Shown piece after piece: positions 37,757 to 47,195 of a DNA stretch of 64,000 bases. The DNA is from an uncultured Pelagibacteraceae bacterium (lineage in GTDB: Bacteria; Pseudomonadota; Alphaproteobacteria; Pelagibacterales; Pelagibacteraceae), in assembly GCA_902524345.1 (NCBI GenBank), contig CABZCX010000005.1, positions 1 through 64,000 of the forward strand, in the 5' to 3' direction. The translations under genes were made by a program, and so were the position numbers. The notes under the pieces are model-generated. The model had not been told where the DNA came from, searched no databases, and worked only from the letters and a program-made list of their open reading frames with translations. Each line of letters begins with the position of its first letter. The first letter of the stretch is position 1.

Positions 37757-37788
37757 ATACTTGACTAAATTAGTCAGGTTTATATATA
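37757..37788 (+). promoter_or_regulatory. Putative IscR type 1 site overlapping the suf promoter
   Basis: The bases at 37757-37781 contain GACT-A-AAT-T-AGTC as an inverted repeat (TGACTA, AAT, TAGTCA at 37762-37776), flanked by ATACT and GGTT. This fits closely the type 1 IscR consensus known from E. coli. A -35-like TTGACT lies at 37761-37766 and a TATATA at 37783-37788, separated by 16 bases. Binding would cover the -35 and so repress the iscR-suf operon. It is 21 bases upstream of the iscR ATG. Confidence 0.75.
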
Positions 37789-37808
37789 TCCTTGCAAAAT
37801 AAGGATTT

Positions 37809-38234
37809 ATGAAACTAACATCTAAAGGTAGATATGCGGTAATGGCTTTAGTTGATCTTGCAAGATTTAACAACCTCAACCCAGTATCACTTAGAGATAT
37901 TTCTTTGAGACAGGGAATTTCCCTTGATTACTTAGAGCAAATTTTTTCTAAACTCAGAAAAAAAGAAATTGTTCAAAGTGTGAGAGGTACTCAAGGAGGT
38001 TATGTTCTTAGCAAAAAAGCCAAAGAAATAAAACTTACTAATATACTTGATGCAGTTGATGAAAAGGTAAAAACTTTACAATGCAAAAAAGAGTCAAAGA
38101 AAGGGTGTAACGGTAGATCAACAAAGTGTTTAACTCATAATTTATGGGATGAACTTGAAAATCATATTAATAATTTTTTTGAAAAAAAAAGTTTAGATGA
38201 TCTTGTTAAAGATAATACTGAAAAAAGAGTTTAA
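37809..38234 (+). CDS. iscR: Rrf2-family iron-sulfur cluster regulator IscR
   Basis: A 141-residue winged-helix regulator. The DNA-binding region is [18 protein letters not shown] and [20 protein letters not shown], followed by the wing [13 protein letters not shown]. The cluster ligands are visible as C-x7-C-x6-C-x2-H (about 92-110), with the last part CLTH exactly as in E. coli IscR although the first two spacings are longer than the E. coli five residues. This supports an IscR-type [2Fe-2S] sensor rather than a NsrR or RirA. It begins the SUF operon and is probably autoregulated through the site upstream. Confidence 0.88.
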   Translation: MKLTSKGRYAVMALVDLARFNNLNPVSLRDISLRQGISLDYLEQIFSKLRKKEIVQSVRGTQGGYVLSKKAKEIKLTNILDAVDEKVKTLQCKKESKKGCNGRSTKCLTHNLWDELENHINNFFEKKSLDDLVKDNTEKRV

Positions 38235-38236
38235 AA

Positions 38237-39679
38237 ATGGATACAAGAGAAAAAGATATAGAAAAGTTAAAAGATTATAAGTATGGTTTTACAACTGATA
38301 TAGAAAACATTAAAGCTCCAAAAGGCTTAAATGAAGATGTCATCAAGTTTATTTCTAATATTAAAAAAGAACCACAGTGGATGTTAGACTTTAGATTAAA
38401 AGCTTTTGAGCGATTAAAACTTTTAAAAGAACCTAATTGGCAAAAACCAAAATATCCTAAAATTGATTATCAAGACTTATATTACTACTCAGCACCAAAA
38501 AGCATGAAGGACAAACCAAAAAGTTTAGACGAGCTTGACCCTAAACTTTTAGAGACTTATAAAAAACTTGGGATACCATTACAGGAACAAGCTAGACTAA
38601 ATGGAATTGCTGTCGATGCTGTATTTGACTCTGTTTCAGTAGCAACTACTTTTAAGGGTGAATTGACTAAACATGGAATAATTTTTTGCTCAATGTCAGA
38701 GGCTATTCAAAAACATCCTGATCTAGTAAAAAAATATTTAGGTACTGTAATACCAGTCACTGATCATTTCTTTGCTACACTAAATTCTGCTGTTTTCACA
38801 GATGGTTCGTTTGTTTATATTCCTGAAGGTGTTAAGTGTCCAATGGAACTATCGACTTATTTTAGAATTAATGCATCAGAGACAGGACAGTTCGAAAGAA
38901 CATTAATCATTGCTGATAAAGGCAGTTACGTAAGTTATCTCGAGGGATGTACTGCTCCAATGAGAGATGAAAACCAATTACATGCAGCGAATGTAGAATT
39001 AATTGCCTTAGACGATGCGGAAATAAAATATTCAACAGTACAAAATTGGTATCCAGGCGATGAAAACGGCAAGGGAGGAATTTATAATTTTGTAACTAAA
39101 AGAGGCTTATGTAAGGGAAAAAATTCTAAAATTTCTTGGACACAAGTTGAAACTGGTTCAGCTATAACTTGGAAATATCCAAGCTGTATATTAAAGGGTG
39201 ATAATTCAATTGGTGAATTTTATTCTATAGCAATTACAAATAATCATCAAAAAGCAGACACTGGAACAAAAATGATTCATCTAGGAAAAAATACCAAAAG
39301 TAAAATAATTTCCAAAGGTATAAGCGCTGGATTCTCAGACATGACTTATAGAGGTTTAGTGGATATTAATTCAAAAGCCAAAAATTCTAGTAACTATACA
39401 CAATGTGATTCTTTATTAATGGGTAACAAGTGTGGTGCGCACACAGTACCCTATATAAAAAATAAAAATTTTGATTCAAATATTGCACATGAAGCCACAA
39501 CATCAAAAATTAGCGAAGAACAATTACATTATTGTCAACAAAGAGGACTTAATCCTGAGGAAGCTGTTGGATTAATTGTTAATGGTTTTTGCAAGGAAGT
39601 ACTACAACAATTACCAATGGAGTTTGCAGTGGAAGCTCAGAAGCTTGTAGGTATTAGCTTAGAGGGGAGTGTTGGTTAG
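38237..39679 (+). CDS. sufB: Fe-S assembly scaffold SufB
   Basis: Core scaffold of the SUF machine, 480 residues. The N-terminal helical part contains [18 protein letters not shown], and the central beta-helix has [22 protein letters not shown]. The conserved cysteine in that block and the C-terminal [20 protein letters not shown] match SufB rather than SufD. The start is two bases after iscR. The stop overlaps the sufC GTG start by one base. Confidence 0.97.
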   Translation: MDTREKDIEKLKDYKYGFTTDIENIKAPKGLNEDVIKFISNIKKEPQWMLDFRLKAFERLKLLKEPNWQKPKYPKIDYQDLYYYSAPKSMKDKPKSLDELDPKLLETYKKLGIPLQEQARLNGIAVDAVFDSVSVATTFKGELTKHGIIFCSMSEAIQKHPDLVKKYLGTVIPVTDHFFATLNSAVFTDGSFVYIPEGVKCPMELSTYFRINASETGQFERTLIIADKGSYVSYLEGCTAPMRDENQLHAANVELIALDDAEIKYSTVQNWYPGDENGKGGIYNFVTKRGLCKGKNSKISWTQVETGSAITWKYPSCILKGDNSIGEFYSIAITNNHQKADTGTKMIHLGKNTKSKIISKGISAGFSDMTYRGLVDINSKAKNSSNYTQCDSLLMGNKCGAHTVPYIKNKNFDSNIAHEATTSKISEEQLHYCQQRGLNPEEAVGLIVNGFCKEVLQQLPMEFAVEAQKLVGISLEGSVG

Positions 39680-40413
39680 TGCTTAAAATAAACAATTTAA
39701 ATGCCAATGTTGAAAATAAATCTATATTGAGGGAATTTTCTTTAAATATAAATCCTGGCGAAGTTCATGCAATTATGGGTCCTAACGGGTCAGGAAAAAG
39801 CACATTATCTAATATTCTATCAGGAAAAAAAGGGTACGAAGTATCAGGTGAAATTTTATTTGAAAATAAAAATTTATTTGATTTTGAGACAGAAGAAAGA
39901 GCGCATAAAGGAATATTTTTAGCTTTTCAATATCCTTTAGAAATTCCAGGAGTAAATACAAATATATTTTTAAAAACATCACTGAATGCAATTAGAAAAG
40001 CACGTGGAGAAAAAGAATTAGATGCAATTGAATTTTTAAAGCTTGTTAAACAAAAAGCTAAAGAATTAAAATTTGATGAGGAAAAACTTAACAGACAATT
40101 AAATGTTGGATTTTCAGGTGGAGAAAAAAAGAAAAATGAAATTTTACAAATGTCTATGTTAGCTCCAAAATTATCTATTTTAGATGAGACAGACTCAGGT
40201 TTGGACATAGATGCTTTAAAAATAGTAGCCGATGGAGTTAATACTTTAAGAAACAAGAATAATTCTTTTTTAATAATTACTCACTATCAAAGGTTACTAG
40301 ATTACATAAAACCTGACTTTGTTCATGTCTTAATGAATGGAAAAATAATTAGATCTGGTGGCCCAGAACTAGCAATTGAATTAGAAAAAAAAGGATACGA
40401 AAGTTTTCATTAA
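39679..40413 (+). CDS. sufC: SUF ATPase SufC
   Basis: ABC-type ATPase that powers SufBCD. Starting at a GTG (39679) it has 244 residues. Walker A is GPNGSGKSTLSNIL (about 34-47), the Q-loop is FLAFQYPLEIPG, the signature is FSGGEKKKNEI and Walker B is KLSILDETDSGLDIDAL, which has the SufC-specific DETDSGLD form. The H-loop is LIITHYQRLL. It sits between sufB and sufD with no spare bases. Confidence 0.97.
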   Translation: MLKINNLNANVENKSILREFSLNINPGEVHAIMGPNGSGKSTLSNILSGKKGYEVSGEILFENKNLFDFETEERAHKGIFLAFQYPLEIPGVNTNIFLKTSLNAIRKARGEKELDAIEFLKLVKQKAKELKFDEEKLNRQLNVGFSGGEKKKNEILQMSMLAPKLSILDETDSGLDIDALKIVADGVNTLRNKNNSFLIITHYQRLLDYIKPDFVHVLMNGKIIRSGGPELAIELEKKGYESFH

Positions 40414-41661
40414 ATGAGCGATCAATTACAGTCAGATTTTGATAAATTAGTAAAAACTTCAAAATTTTCTAGTGAGGAAATTAAGTTTAAAAAAAATTTT
40501 TTGAATAATTTTATTAAAAACGGTTTTCCAAATAGAAAGCAAGAAGATTGGAAGTTTTTAGATATTAGTCAGATTATAAAAAAGAATATTGGCGATTTAA
40601 GTTTTTTCAATGACTATTCACAATCAAATAAAATTGATTCATCTGTTTTAGTTGATGGTTTGGAACATAATAAGATTATATTCATAAATGGAAAAATTGA
40701 AAAAATTGATTTTAACCTCGAAGACAAAAATAAAATTGAAATAATTGATGAAACTAAAAATGATATATCATTTGATTATAAAAATTCATTAATTGATTTG
40801 AATAGTGCATTTATAGATAAAATTTTTAAGATTTTAATTAAAAAAAATTATTCTCTGAAGAAACCTTTGATGATTTATCATTTAACAAATGATAAAATAA
40901 AGTCCACTAATATCAATTTGAGATTAGATTTTGAATTAGGTGAAAATAGTTGTTTAAAACTGATTGATTATTTTGCTAACACCACAGTGAAAAACTTTAT
41001 TAATATTTTTTATAACTTCAATTTAGAAAAAGACTCAATCCTGAAAAACTATAAAATTGATAAATTTAGAAATAATAATTTAAAATACTCTTTTAACAAT
41101 ATTGATCAGGATAATAATAGTGTTTCAGAAACATTTATATTATCTGCTGGTTCAGATTATTTTAAAAATGATATTAATTGTAATTTAAATGGTGAGTATT
41201 CATCAGCATTCATTAACGGTATTTTTTTCTTAAAGGAAAATCAACAACACGAAATTAGAACTACAGTCAATCATTTAGTAGAAAACACAAAAAGTTATCA
41301 GCTTATTAAAAGTGTTCTTGGAAAAAATTCAAAATCTGCATATCAAGGAAGAATATTTGTAAATTCAAAAGCCCAAAAAACTGATGGATATCAATTGAGT
41401 AAAGCAATACTGCTCGATGAAACATCAGAGTTTAATGCAAAGCCAGAATTAGAAATTTATGCTGATGATGTAAAATGTTCTCACGGATCAGCATCTGGTA
41501 GTTTAGATGAAAATTCAATTTTTTACTTAATGTCTCGTGGTTTGAATTATCAACAATCAAAAGAACTTTTAATTAATGGTTTTTTAATGGATGTTGTTGA
41601 AAAGATTACAGACATAGAAATAAAAAACTTAATTACAAATATTATTGAATTAAAACAATGA
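40414..41661 (+). CDS. sufD: Fe-S assembly protein SufD
   Basis: Partner of SufB in the SufBCD complex, 415 residues. The N-terminal part has FPNRKQEDWKFLDISQI, common to SufD. The C-terminal beta-helix carries GRIFVNSKAQKTDGYQLSKA and ADDVKCSHGSASGSLDENSIFYLMSRGL, with the conserved cysteine and histidine. The N-terminal and central regions are more diverged than SufB, as is usual. It starts right after sufC and overlaps sufS by four bases. Confidence 0.95.
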   Translation: MSDQLQSDFDKLVKTSKFSSEEIKFKKNFLNNFIKNGFPNRKQEDWKFLDISQIIKKNIGDLSFFNDYSQSNKIDSSVLVDGLEHNKIIFINGKIEKIDFNLEDKNKIEIIDETKNDISFDYKNSLIDLNSAFIDKIFKILIKKNYSLKKPLMIYHLTNDKIKSTNINLRLDFELGENSCLKLIDYFANTTVKNFINIFYNFNLEKDSILKNYKIDKFRNNNLKYSFNNIDQDNNSVSETFILSAGSDYFKNDINCNLNGEYSSAFINGIFFLKENQQHEIRTTVNHLVENTKSYQLIKSVLGKNSKSAYQGRIFVNSKAQKTDGYQLSKAILLDETSEFNAKPELEIYADDVKCSHGSASGSLDENSIFYLMSRGLNYQQSKELLINGFLMDVVEKITDIEIKNLITNIIELKQ

Positions 41662-42875
41662 ATATAAATAACATTAGAAAAGAGTTTCCAATTTTTGATA
41701 AAAAAATTCAGAATAATGATTTAGTTTACCTAGATAGCGCCAACTCATCTCAAAAACCTAAGGTAGTTCTAGATAGAATTAATGATTTCTATTCTAAACA
41801 GTTTTCAAATGTAGGCAGAAGCATACATTATCTAGCTGTTGCAGCCACTAATTTGTATGAAAATACAAGAACTTCTGTACAAAAATATATAAATGCGAAA
41901 GATAAAAATGAAATTGTATTTACTAAAGGTGCTACAGAAGCTTTAAATTTGGTCGCTAACACCTTAGGTCAAGCGATCTTGGAGCCAAATGACGAAATTT
42001 TAATTACGGAGCTAGAACATCACTCAAATTATGTTCCATGGCATTTTTTAAGAAAATCCAAAAATATAAAAATAAAGTTTGCAGAGATAAATGAAGACGG
42101 AGATATTCCGATTGAAAATATAGAAAAAGAAATTACAGATAAAACTAAAGTAATAGCAATAACTCATTTATCCAATGTCACTGGTGCAATTTTACCAATC
42201 AAAGAGATAACTCAATTAGCACATTCAAAGGGCATAGTTGTTGTAGTAGATGGATGTCAGGGAGGACCACATTTAAAATTAGATATGCAAGACCTGGATT
42301 GCGATTTTTACGCAATATCATGTCATAAAATGTACGGCCCGACAGGACTTGGAGTTTTGTATGGAAAAAAGAAATGGTTAGAGCAACTTCCACCATACCA
42401 AGGGGGTGGAGGAATGATAAATGAAGTTAAAAAAGATAGAATTTCTTATGGTGAGCTTCCAAATAAGTATGAAGCTGGAACAATGGCTACAGCTCAAGTC
42501 ATCGCGTTTGACCAATCAATAAAATTTTTAGAAAGTATTGGAATTGATAATATTATTAAACATGAAAAAGAATTAATAGAATACGGCCAAGAAATTTTAA
42601 AAAAAAATAATTCTGTGAAGCTAATTGGAAATCCAAGAGAACGAGGCGGAGTTCTATCTTTTACTGTAGAAGGGGTACATCCTCATGACATTGCAACTAT
42701 TCTAGATGAAACTGGAGTTGCTATTAGAGCGGGTCATCATTGTTGTCAAATACTTCATGACAAACTAGGTATACCCGCAAGTGCGCGAGCATCATTAGGA
42801 GTTTATAATACTAAAGATGATTTAGATAAACTAAATGAAGGTATTAATAATTGTAAAAAAATTTTTGATTTATAA
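41658..42875 (+). CDS. sufS: Cysteine desulfurase SufS
   Basis: PLP enzyme that takes sulfur from cysteine, 405 residues. N-terminal YLDSANSSQKPKVVLDRI, ELEHHSNYVPWHFL and HLSNVTGAILPI are family features. The PLP lysine is in AISCHKMYGPTGLGVLYG (about residue 223), and the catalytic cysteine is in IRAGHHCCQILHDKLG. Two adjacent cysteines appear there. It overlaps sufD by four bases and sufU by one, so supply of sulfur is coupled to its acceptor. Confidence 0.96.
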   Translation: MNINNIRKEFPIFDKKIQNNDLVYLDSANSSQKPKVVLDRINDFYSKQFSNVGRSIHYLAVAATNLYENTRTSVQKYINAKDKNEIVFTKGATEALNLVANTLGQAILEPNDEILITELEHHSNYVPWHFLRKSKNIKIKFAEINEDGDIPIENIEKEITDKTKVIAITHLSNVTGAILPIKEITQLAHSKGIVVVVDGCQGGPHLKLDMQDLDCDFYAISCHKMYGPTGLGVLYGKKKWLEQLPPYQGGGGMINEVKKDRISYGELPNKYEAGTMATAQVIAFDQSIKFLESIGIDNIIKHEKELIEYGQEILKKNNSVKLIGNPRERGGVLSFTVEGVHPHDIATILDETGVAIRAGHHCCQILHDKLGIPASARASLGVYNTKDDLDKLNEGINNCKKIFDL

Positions 42876-43339
42876 TGAACTTAAAAGAATTATATCAAGA
42901 AATAATTTTAGAGCATGGTAAGAACCCCCGAAATTTAGGGAAAACAGAAAATTTTAATAAAGATGCAAAAGGCAATAATCCATTATGTGGAGATAATGTA
43001 CATGTATATCTAAAATTAAATGACCAAAGAAAGGTTGAGGATATTTCTTTTGAAGGAAGTGGATGTGCAATATCAATGGCATCAGCTTCTATAATGACTG
43101 ATTTGATTAAAGGTAAAAGTGATAATGAAGCTAAAGAAATAATAGAGGATTTTTTAGGAATGATAAAAGAAAATCCTAAACTTAAAAATAATATTTTAAA
43201 AGAGGACGATAAAACAAAATTAATGTGTTTATCAGGTGTTAAACAATATCCAATGAGAGTTAAATGTGCTACCTTATCATGGCACACTTTGGTATCTGCA
43301 ATGGAAAATGATGGGAAAGAAATAACTACAGAAAATTAA
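42875..43339 (+). CDS. sufU: SufU-type Fe-S assembly protein
   Basis: A 154-residue zinc-binding sulfurtransferase-like protein that accepts persulfide from SufS. The three cysteines and the aspartate are in NPLCGDNVHVYL, EGSGCAISMAS and MRVKCATLSWHTL, and the insertion between the second and third cysteines identifies SufU rather than IscU. The start overlaps the sufS stop by one base. Use of SufU together with SufBCD is common outside Enterobacteria. Confidence 0.92.
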   Translation: MNLKELYQEIILEHGKNPRNLGKTENFNKDAKGNNPLCGDNVHVYLKLNDQRKVEDISFEGSGCAISMASASIMTDLIKGKSDNEAKEIIEDFLGMIKENPKLKNNILKEDDKTKLMCLSGVKQYPMRVKCATLSWHTLVSAMENDGKEITTEN

Positions 43340-43341
43340 TT

Positions 43342-43638
43342 ATGGAAGTAAAAAACAAAATAATTGAGGAAATTAAAAAAATTTATGATCCTGAATTACC
43401 AGTGAACATATATGAACTTGGTTTAATTTATGATATACAAGTAAATGGTCGTAAAGCTGAAATTAAGATGACATTAACTACACCGAATTGTCCTGTTGCA
43501 GAAAGTTTACCAAAAGAAGTAAAAGAGGGTGCAATGCAAGTAGAGGGAATAGATTATGTAAATCTTGAATTGGTTTGGGATCCTCCTTGGAATAAAGATA
43601 TGATGTCAGATGCAGCGAAATTGGAGTTAAACTTATAA
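43342..43638 (+). CDS. sufT: SufT / DUF59 Fe-S maturation protein
   Basis: A 98-residue MIP18/DUF59 protein. Key segments are YDPELPVNIYELGLIYDI and MTLTTPNCPVAESLPKEV, with the conserved cysteine, and the ending LVWDPPWNKDMMSDAAKLEL. Proteins of this kind help mature [4Fe-4S] enzymes. It is two bases after sufU and overlaps the next gene by one base. Confidence 0.9.
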   Translation: MEVKNKIIEEIKKIYDPELPVNIYELGLIYDIQVNGRKAEIKMTLTTPNCPVAESLPKEVKEGAMQVEGIDYVNLELVWDPPWNKDMMSDAAKLELNL

Positions 43639-43970
43639 TGAACCCTATTATTAAATTAAGTGATAACGCAGCTTTAAGGATTAAAGAAATAATGTCTAAC
43701 GCTGAAAAAAATGCGATAGGTGTAAGAGTTTCTGTAAAATCAGGTGGTTGTGCAGGTATGTCATACGTAATGGAATACTCAAAAGAGGTAAATCCTAATG
43801 ATGAATTGATCGAAGATAAAGGAGTAAAAGTTTACATTGATTCGGCGGCAATTATGTATCTTTTAGGCACTGAGATGGATTATAAAAAGGAAGATTTCTC
43901 ATCGTCATTTGTCTTCAATAATCCCAATGAAACTGAGCGTTGTGGCTGTGGAGAGTCTTTTAAAGTATAG
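43638..43970 (+). CDS. sufA: A-type Fe-S carrier (SufA/IscA/ErpA family)
   Basis: A 110-residue HesB-fold carrier protein. The three conserved cysteines are in SVKSGGCAGMSYVMEY and the terminal ERCGCGESFKV. Which A-type member it is cannot be decided from sequence alone; its place at the end of the SUF operon makes SufA the natural name. It closes the eight-gene iscR-suf operon. No hairpin terminator was seen after it, only 56 bases before the next small gene. Confidence 0.88.
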   Translation: MNPIIKLSDNAALRIKEIMSNAEKNAIGVRVSVKSGGCAGMSYVMEYSKEVNPNDELIEDKGVKVYIDSAAIMYLLGTEMDYKKEDFSSSFVFNNPNETERCGCGESFKV

Positions 43971-44026
43971 TCCCATTTTAAACATATCAGAGTTGCATTA
44001 AACGCATGGATTGATAATATCTATCT

Positions 44027-44197
44027 ATGAATGTCTTTGAAATAAGAAATTTGCAAAACAGCGAGGACAGAAAAGAGAAGAGAAAAACTTTTTTAAGATC
44101 TCTTATAAAGTCTGTTGATACTGGAGCAAATGGAACACTTGATTACATTGTTAAAAAAGGTTCTGGCAAAAACAAAATTGCTAAAACTAGACAATAA
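44027..44197 (+). CDS. Small basic hypothetical protein
   Basis: A 56-residue reading frame opening MNVFEIRNLQNSEDRKEKRK and containing LIKSVDTGANGTLDYIVKKG. It is lysine-rich (Lys plus Arg about a quarter of residues) and has no membrane helix or cysteine. I do not recognise the family. It fills the gap between the SUF operon and glnA and ends two bases before the convergent glnA stop, as tight as other real genes here. No convincing Shine-Dalgarno sequence precedes it. The low number of rare codons and the fit to the gap favour a gene. Confidence 0.5.
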   Translation: MNVFEIRNLQNSEDRKEKRKTFLRSLIKSVDTGANGTLDYIVKKGSGKNKIAKTRQ

Positions 44198-44199
44198 AA

Positions 44200-45606
44200 T
44201 TAACAACTGTAATACATCTCAAACTCTATAGGATGAGGTGTGTGCTCAAAATTGTGTATTTCTTCAAACTTTAACGCAATGTAAGCATCTATTTGATCAT
44301 CAGTAAATACATTACCTTGTTTTAAGAAATCTCTATCTTTATCAAGACTTTCCATTGCTTCTCTTAAAGATCCACAAACAGTTGGAATTTTCTTAACTTC
44401 ATCTTCTGATAAAGCATAAAGATCTTTATCAAATGATTTACCTGGATCAATTTTATTTTTAATTCCATCTAATCCAGCCATTAACATTGAAGCGAATGTT
44501 AAATATGGATTACCAGCAGCATCACCAAATCTAATTTCACATCTAGCTGCTTTTTTACTTAAAGTGATAGGAATTCTGCAAGATGCTGACCTGTTTCTTG
44601 CCGAATAAGCTAATAAAACTGGAGCTTCAAATCCTGGGATTAGTCTTTTGTAACTATTTGTTGTAGCATTTGAAAAAGCATTTATAGCTTTTGCATGTTT
44701 TAAAATTCCACCTATATAGTGTAAAGCTGTATCGGATAAACCAGCATATTTATCACCAGAAAATAATGCTGTATCACCTTTCCAAATCGATTGGTGAACA
44801 TGCATTCCTGAACCATTATCACCTTTAACAGGTTTAGGCATAAATGTGGCTGTCTTACCAAATGAGTGAGAAACCATGTGAACAGCATATTTATAAAGTT
44901 GTAGGTTATCTGCTTGGTCCACAAGGGTTCCAAAATACATTCCAAGCTCATGTTGGCTAGGTGCAACTTCGTGGTGGTGTTTTTCAACTTTAATCCCCAT
45001 TTCTTTCATTGCCTTTAAATATTCACTTCTCATATCCTGTTCACTATCAACAGGAGGAACTGGGAAATAACCGCCTTTAATTCCTGGTCTGTGACCCATG
45101 TTTCCATTTTCATATTCTTTGCCTGAATTGTAAGGACCTTCCTTACTATCTATTTTAAATCCAGTTTCATTCATGTCATTTTTAAATCTTACATCGTCGA
45201 ATACAAAAAATTCAGCTTCAGGGCCAAAAAACGCTTTATCTCCAATCCCTGAACTTTTTAGGTATGCCTCAGCTTTTTTTGCTGTTCCTCTCGGATCTCT
45301 TTCGTAAGGATCTTTTTTAATTGCATCTAAAACATCGCAAAAAAGGTTTAAAGTGTTATGAGATGTAAATGGATCAACAATTGCTCTAGAATTATCTGGT
45401 TTTAAGATCATGTCAGACTCATTAATTGCTTTCCAACCGGCTATAGATGAACCATCAAAAAAAATTCCATCTTTCAACATATCTTCATCAACCATCTTAG
45501 CATCCATGGTCACGTGTTGAAGTTTTCCTCTTGGATCAGTGAATCTTAAATCTACGTATTCAATTTCTTTATCTTTTATAATTTTTAGTACATTGCTCGA
45601 ACTCAT
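44200..45606 (-). CDS. glnA: Glutamine synthetase type I
   Basis: Assimilates ammonium into glutamine. The 468-residue dodecameric enzyme has [16 protein letters not shown] near the N-terminus, [17 protein letters not shown], the ATP and metal-binding [12 protein letters not shown], and [15 protein letters not shown]. The adenylylation-site tyrosine is in [15 protein letters not shown] strong ggagg lies upstream of the ATG. The gene is not preceded by glnB as in many Alphaproteobacteria; instead it is divergent from a YbaK-type gene across 139 bases with a near-perfect dyad. Confidence 0.97.
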   Translation of the reverse strand: MSSSNVLKIIKDKEIEYVDLRFTDPRGKLQHVTMDAKMVDEDMLKDGIFFDGSSIAGWKAINESDMILKPDNSRAIVDPFTSHNTLNLFCDVLDAIKKDPYERDPRGTAKKAEAYLKSSGIGDKAFFGPEAEFFVFDDVRFKNDMNETGFKIDSKEGPYNSGKEYENGNMGHRPGIKGGYFPVPPVDSEQDMRSEYLKAMKEMGIKVEKHHHEVAPSQHELGMYFGTLVDQADNLQLYKYAVHMVSHSFGKTATFMPKPVKGDNGSGMHVHQSIWKGDTALFSGDKYAGLSDTALHYIGGILKHAKAINAFSNATTNSYKRLIPGFEAPVLLAYSARNRSASCRIPITLSKKAARCEIRFGDAAGNPYLTFASMLMAGLDGIKNKIDPGKSFDKDLYALSEDEVKKIPTVCGSLREAMESLDKDRDFLKQGNVFTDDQIDAYIALKFEEIHNFEHTPHPIEFEMYYSC

Positions 45607-45677
45607 TTATAGCCTCCGTAATTCTGTGGGTTGTGATATCAAATAAAGATTGATAAATAATCCTCTTTTACTTAATA

Positions 45678-45709
45678 ACACCTATGCATTTTTAACATAA
45701 GTGTATAAT
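45678..45709. promoter_or_regulatory. Dyad and -10 element in the glnA / ybaK divergent region
   Basis: ACACCTATG (45678-45686) and CATAAGTGT (45696-45704) form a 9-base inverted repeat with one mismatch and a 9-base spacer. A TATAAT at 45704-45709 on the plus strand overlaps the right arm. This may be an operator for either gene; no -35 match or known regulator motif (for example an NtrC or sigma-54 site) was seen. Confidence 0.35.
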
Positions 45710-45745
45710 GAAATTAGATAAATAACTAACAATTAGAAGTTGAAA

Positions 45746-46225
45746 ATGACTGCAAAGGATAAAGAGCCTGTTAAAAGAGTTGAGAAGATAATAAAGGAAT
45801 TTGACGAGAAATTAAACATAAGTCTCTTAAAAACATCAGCAAGAACAGCCTTAGAGGCAGCCACTTCCTTAAATTGTGATGTTGGAGCAATCGTCAAAAG
45901 CTTACTTTTCAAGACAGACAATAAGTATGCTTTATTCTTGGTAGCTGGAGATAAAAGAGCTTCTTTAAAAAAGATAAAAAAAAATATCAAATTTTCTGAT
46001 GTTTCAATGGCTTCTGCTGATGAAGTAAAAAATATAACCGGATATACTATTGGAGGTGTTTCTCCAGTAGGTCATAAGAACAATGTTGATATTTATATTG
46101 ATAACTCATTAGAAAGATTCGACTTTTTGTTTGCTGCAGCTGGACATCCTAATTGCATATTCAAAATAAGCTTTTTAGATTTAAAAAAAATTACAAAGGG
46201 TGTAATTGAAGATATAATAGAATGA
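45746..46225 (+). CDS. YbaK/ProX-type aminoacyl-tRNA deacylase
   Basis: A 159-residue single-domain protein of the YbaK/ProX/EbsC superfamily, which removes wrongly charged amino acids from tRNA. Features are LNCDVGAIVKSLLFKTDN, YALFLVAGDKRASLKKI with the conserved lysine, GYTIGGVSPVGHK and AAGHPNCIFKIS. The ATG at 45746 is preferred over a TTG two codons earlier. Which tRNA it edits cannot be told from sequence. It overlaps the EamA gene by four bases. Confidence 0.85.
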   Translation: MTAKDKEPVKRVEKIIKEFDEKLNISLLKTSARTALEAATSLNCDVGAIVKSLLFKTDNKYALFLVAGDKRASLKKIKKNIKFSDVSMASADEVKNITGYTIGGVSPVGHKNNVDIYIDNSLERFDFLFAAAGHPNCIFKISFLDLKKITKGVIEDIIE

Positions 46226-47121
46226 AACAACCAAGTTTTTTTGATTATCTTTTACTAATTTTTTTAGCACTAATTTGGGCATCTGCTTTTTTTAATATCA
46301 AAATTGCTACTTACTCATTCGGACCTATTACAATTGCATTTTTGAGAGTTTTTTTTGGAGCAATACCTGTTCTAATGCTTTGTTATTACAAAAAAATAAA
46401 ATTAGAAGCATTTTCCAAAGATTGGTATTGGTTTGCTATGATTGGTTTAATAAATTTAGTTGTGCCTTTTTATTTAATTGCATATGGTGTGCAATCTGTT
46501 CAAAGTAATTTAGCAGCAATATTGATGTCAACAACACCATTAAGCTCTACAATACTAGGTCATTTTTATACTAAAAATGAAAAATTTAATTTTGTTAAAA
46601 CAATTGGCATTTTAATAGGTTTTTCTGGAATACTATATCTCTTTTCAGACAACATTTTAATAAACGAAAATAATATTCTATCTGCATTATTAATCCTTCT
46701 AGGATCGACTTGCTATGTAATTGGTGGAGTCTTAACTCTTAAAATTAGTAAAAAAAAAAATGAAAATGTGACAGGTTCAATATTAATTTGGGCTGTGATA
46801 ATTTTGATACCAATTGTATGTTTTGTAGAACAACCTTGGAATATAAATCCTAGATTAGATTCTACCATATCAGTGATATATTTAGGTTTTGTCTCAACAG
46901 GAATAGCATGGCTGCTAAGATTTAAAATTTTAGTAAAAAATGGATTAATCTTCCAATCACAAGTTTCTTATTTAATTCCAATTTTTGGAACAATTTTAAG
47001 TTATATATTTTTAAAAGAGTTAATTACTTTTAAAGTTTTGATCTCTTTAATCGCTGTTTCTATTGGTATTTATTTTGTTAGACGAGCTGATAATAAAGCG
47101 AGTAAAATTAGTGTTGATTAG
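46222..47121 (+). CDS. EamA-family (DMT) membrane transporter
   Basis: A 299-residue integral membrane protein with about ten hydrophobic segments and the internal duplication of two EamA repeats. The first repeat has ALIWASAFFNIKIATYSFGP and FLRVFFGAIPVLML; the second has GSTCYVIGGVLTLK and YLGFVSTGIAWLLRFKILVK. Members export amino acids or other metabolites; the substrate is not evident. It is translationally coupled to the YbaK gene by an ATGA overlap. Confidence 0.87.
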   Translation: MKQPSFFDYLLLIFLALIWASAFFNIKIATYSFGPITIAFLRVFFGAIPVLMLCYYKKIKLEAFSKDWYWFAMIGLINLVVPFYLIAYGVQSVQSNLAAILMSTTPLSSTILGHFYTKNEKFNFVKTIGILIGFSGILYLFSDNILINENNILSALLILLGSTCYVIGGVLTLKISKKKNENVTGSILIWAVIILIPIVCFVEQPWNINPRLDSTISVIYLGFVSTGIAWLLRFKILVKNGLIFQSQVSYLIPIFGTILSYIFLKELITFKVLISLIAVSIGIYFVRRADNKASKISVD

Positions 47122-47195
47122 CACAATCCAAGGTTGAAAACATTATTGACCCATTTACAACATTATCAAAAAAGTCTTTAATTATAAATATATAA

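Noticed and set aside
45607..45745. Riboswitch or sigma-54 promoter upstream of glnA
   Set aside because: No GG-N10-GC type element or recognisable conserved RNA fold was seen; only the dyad is noted.
47122..47195. Possible promoter TTGACC in the gap before the aldehyde dehydrogenase
   Set aside because: No -10 element lies at a suitable distance.
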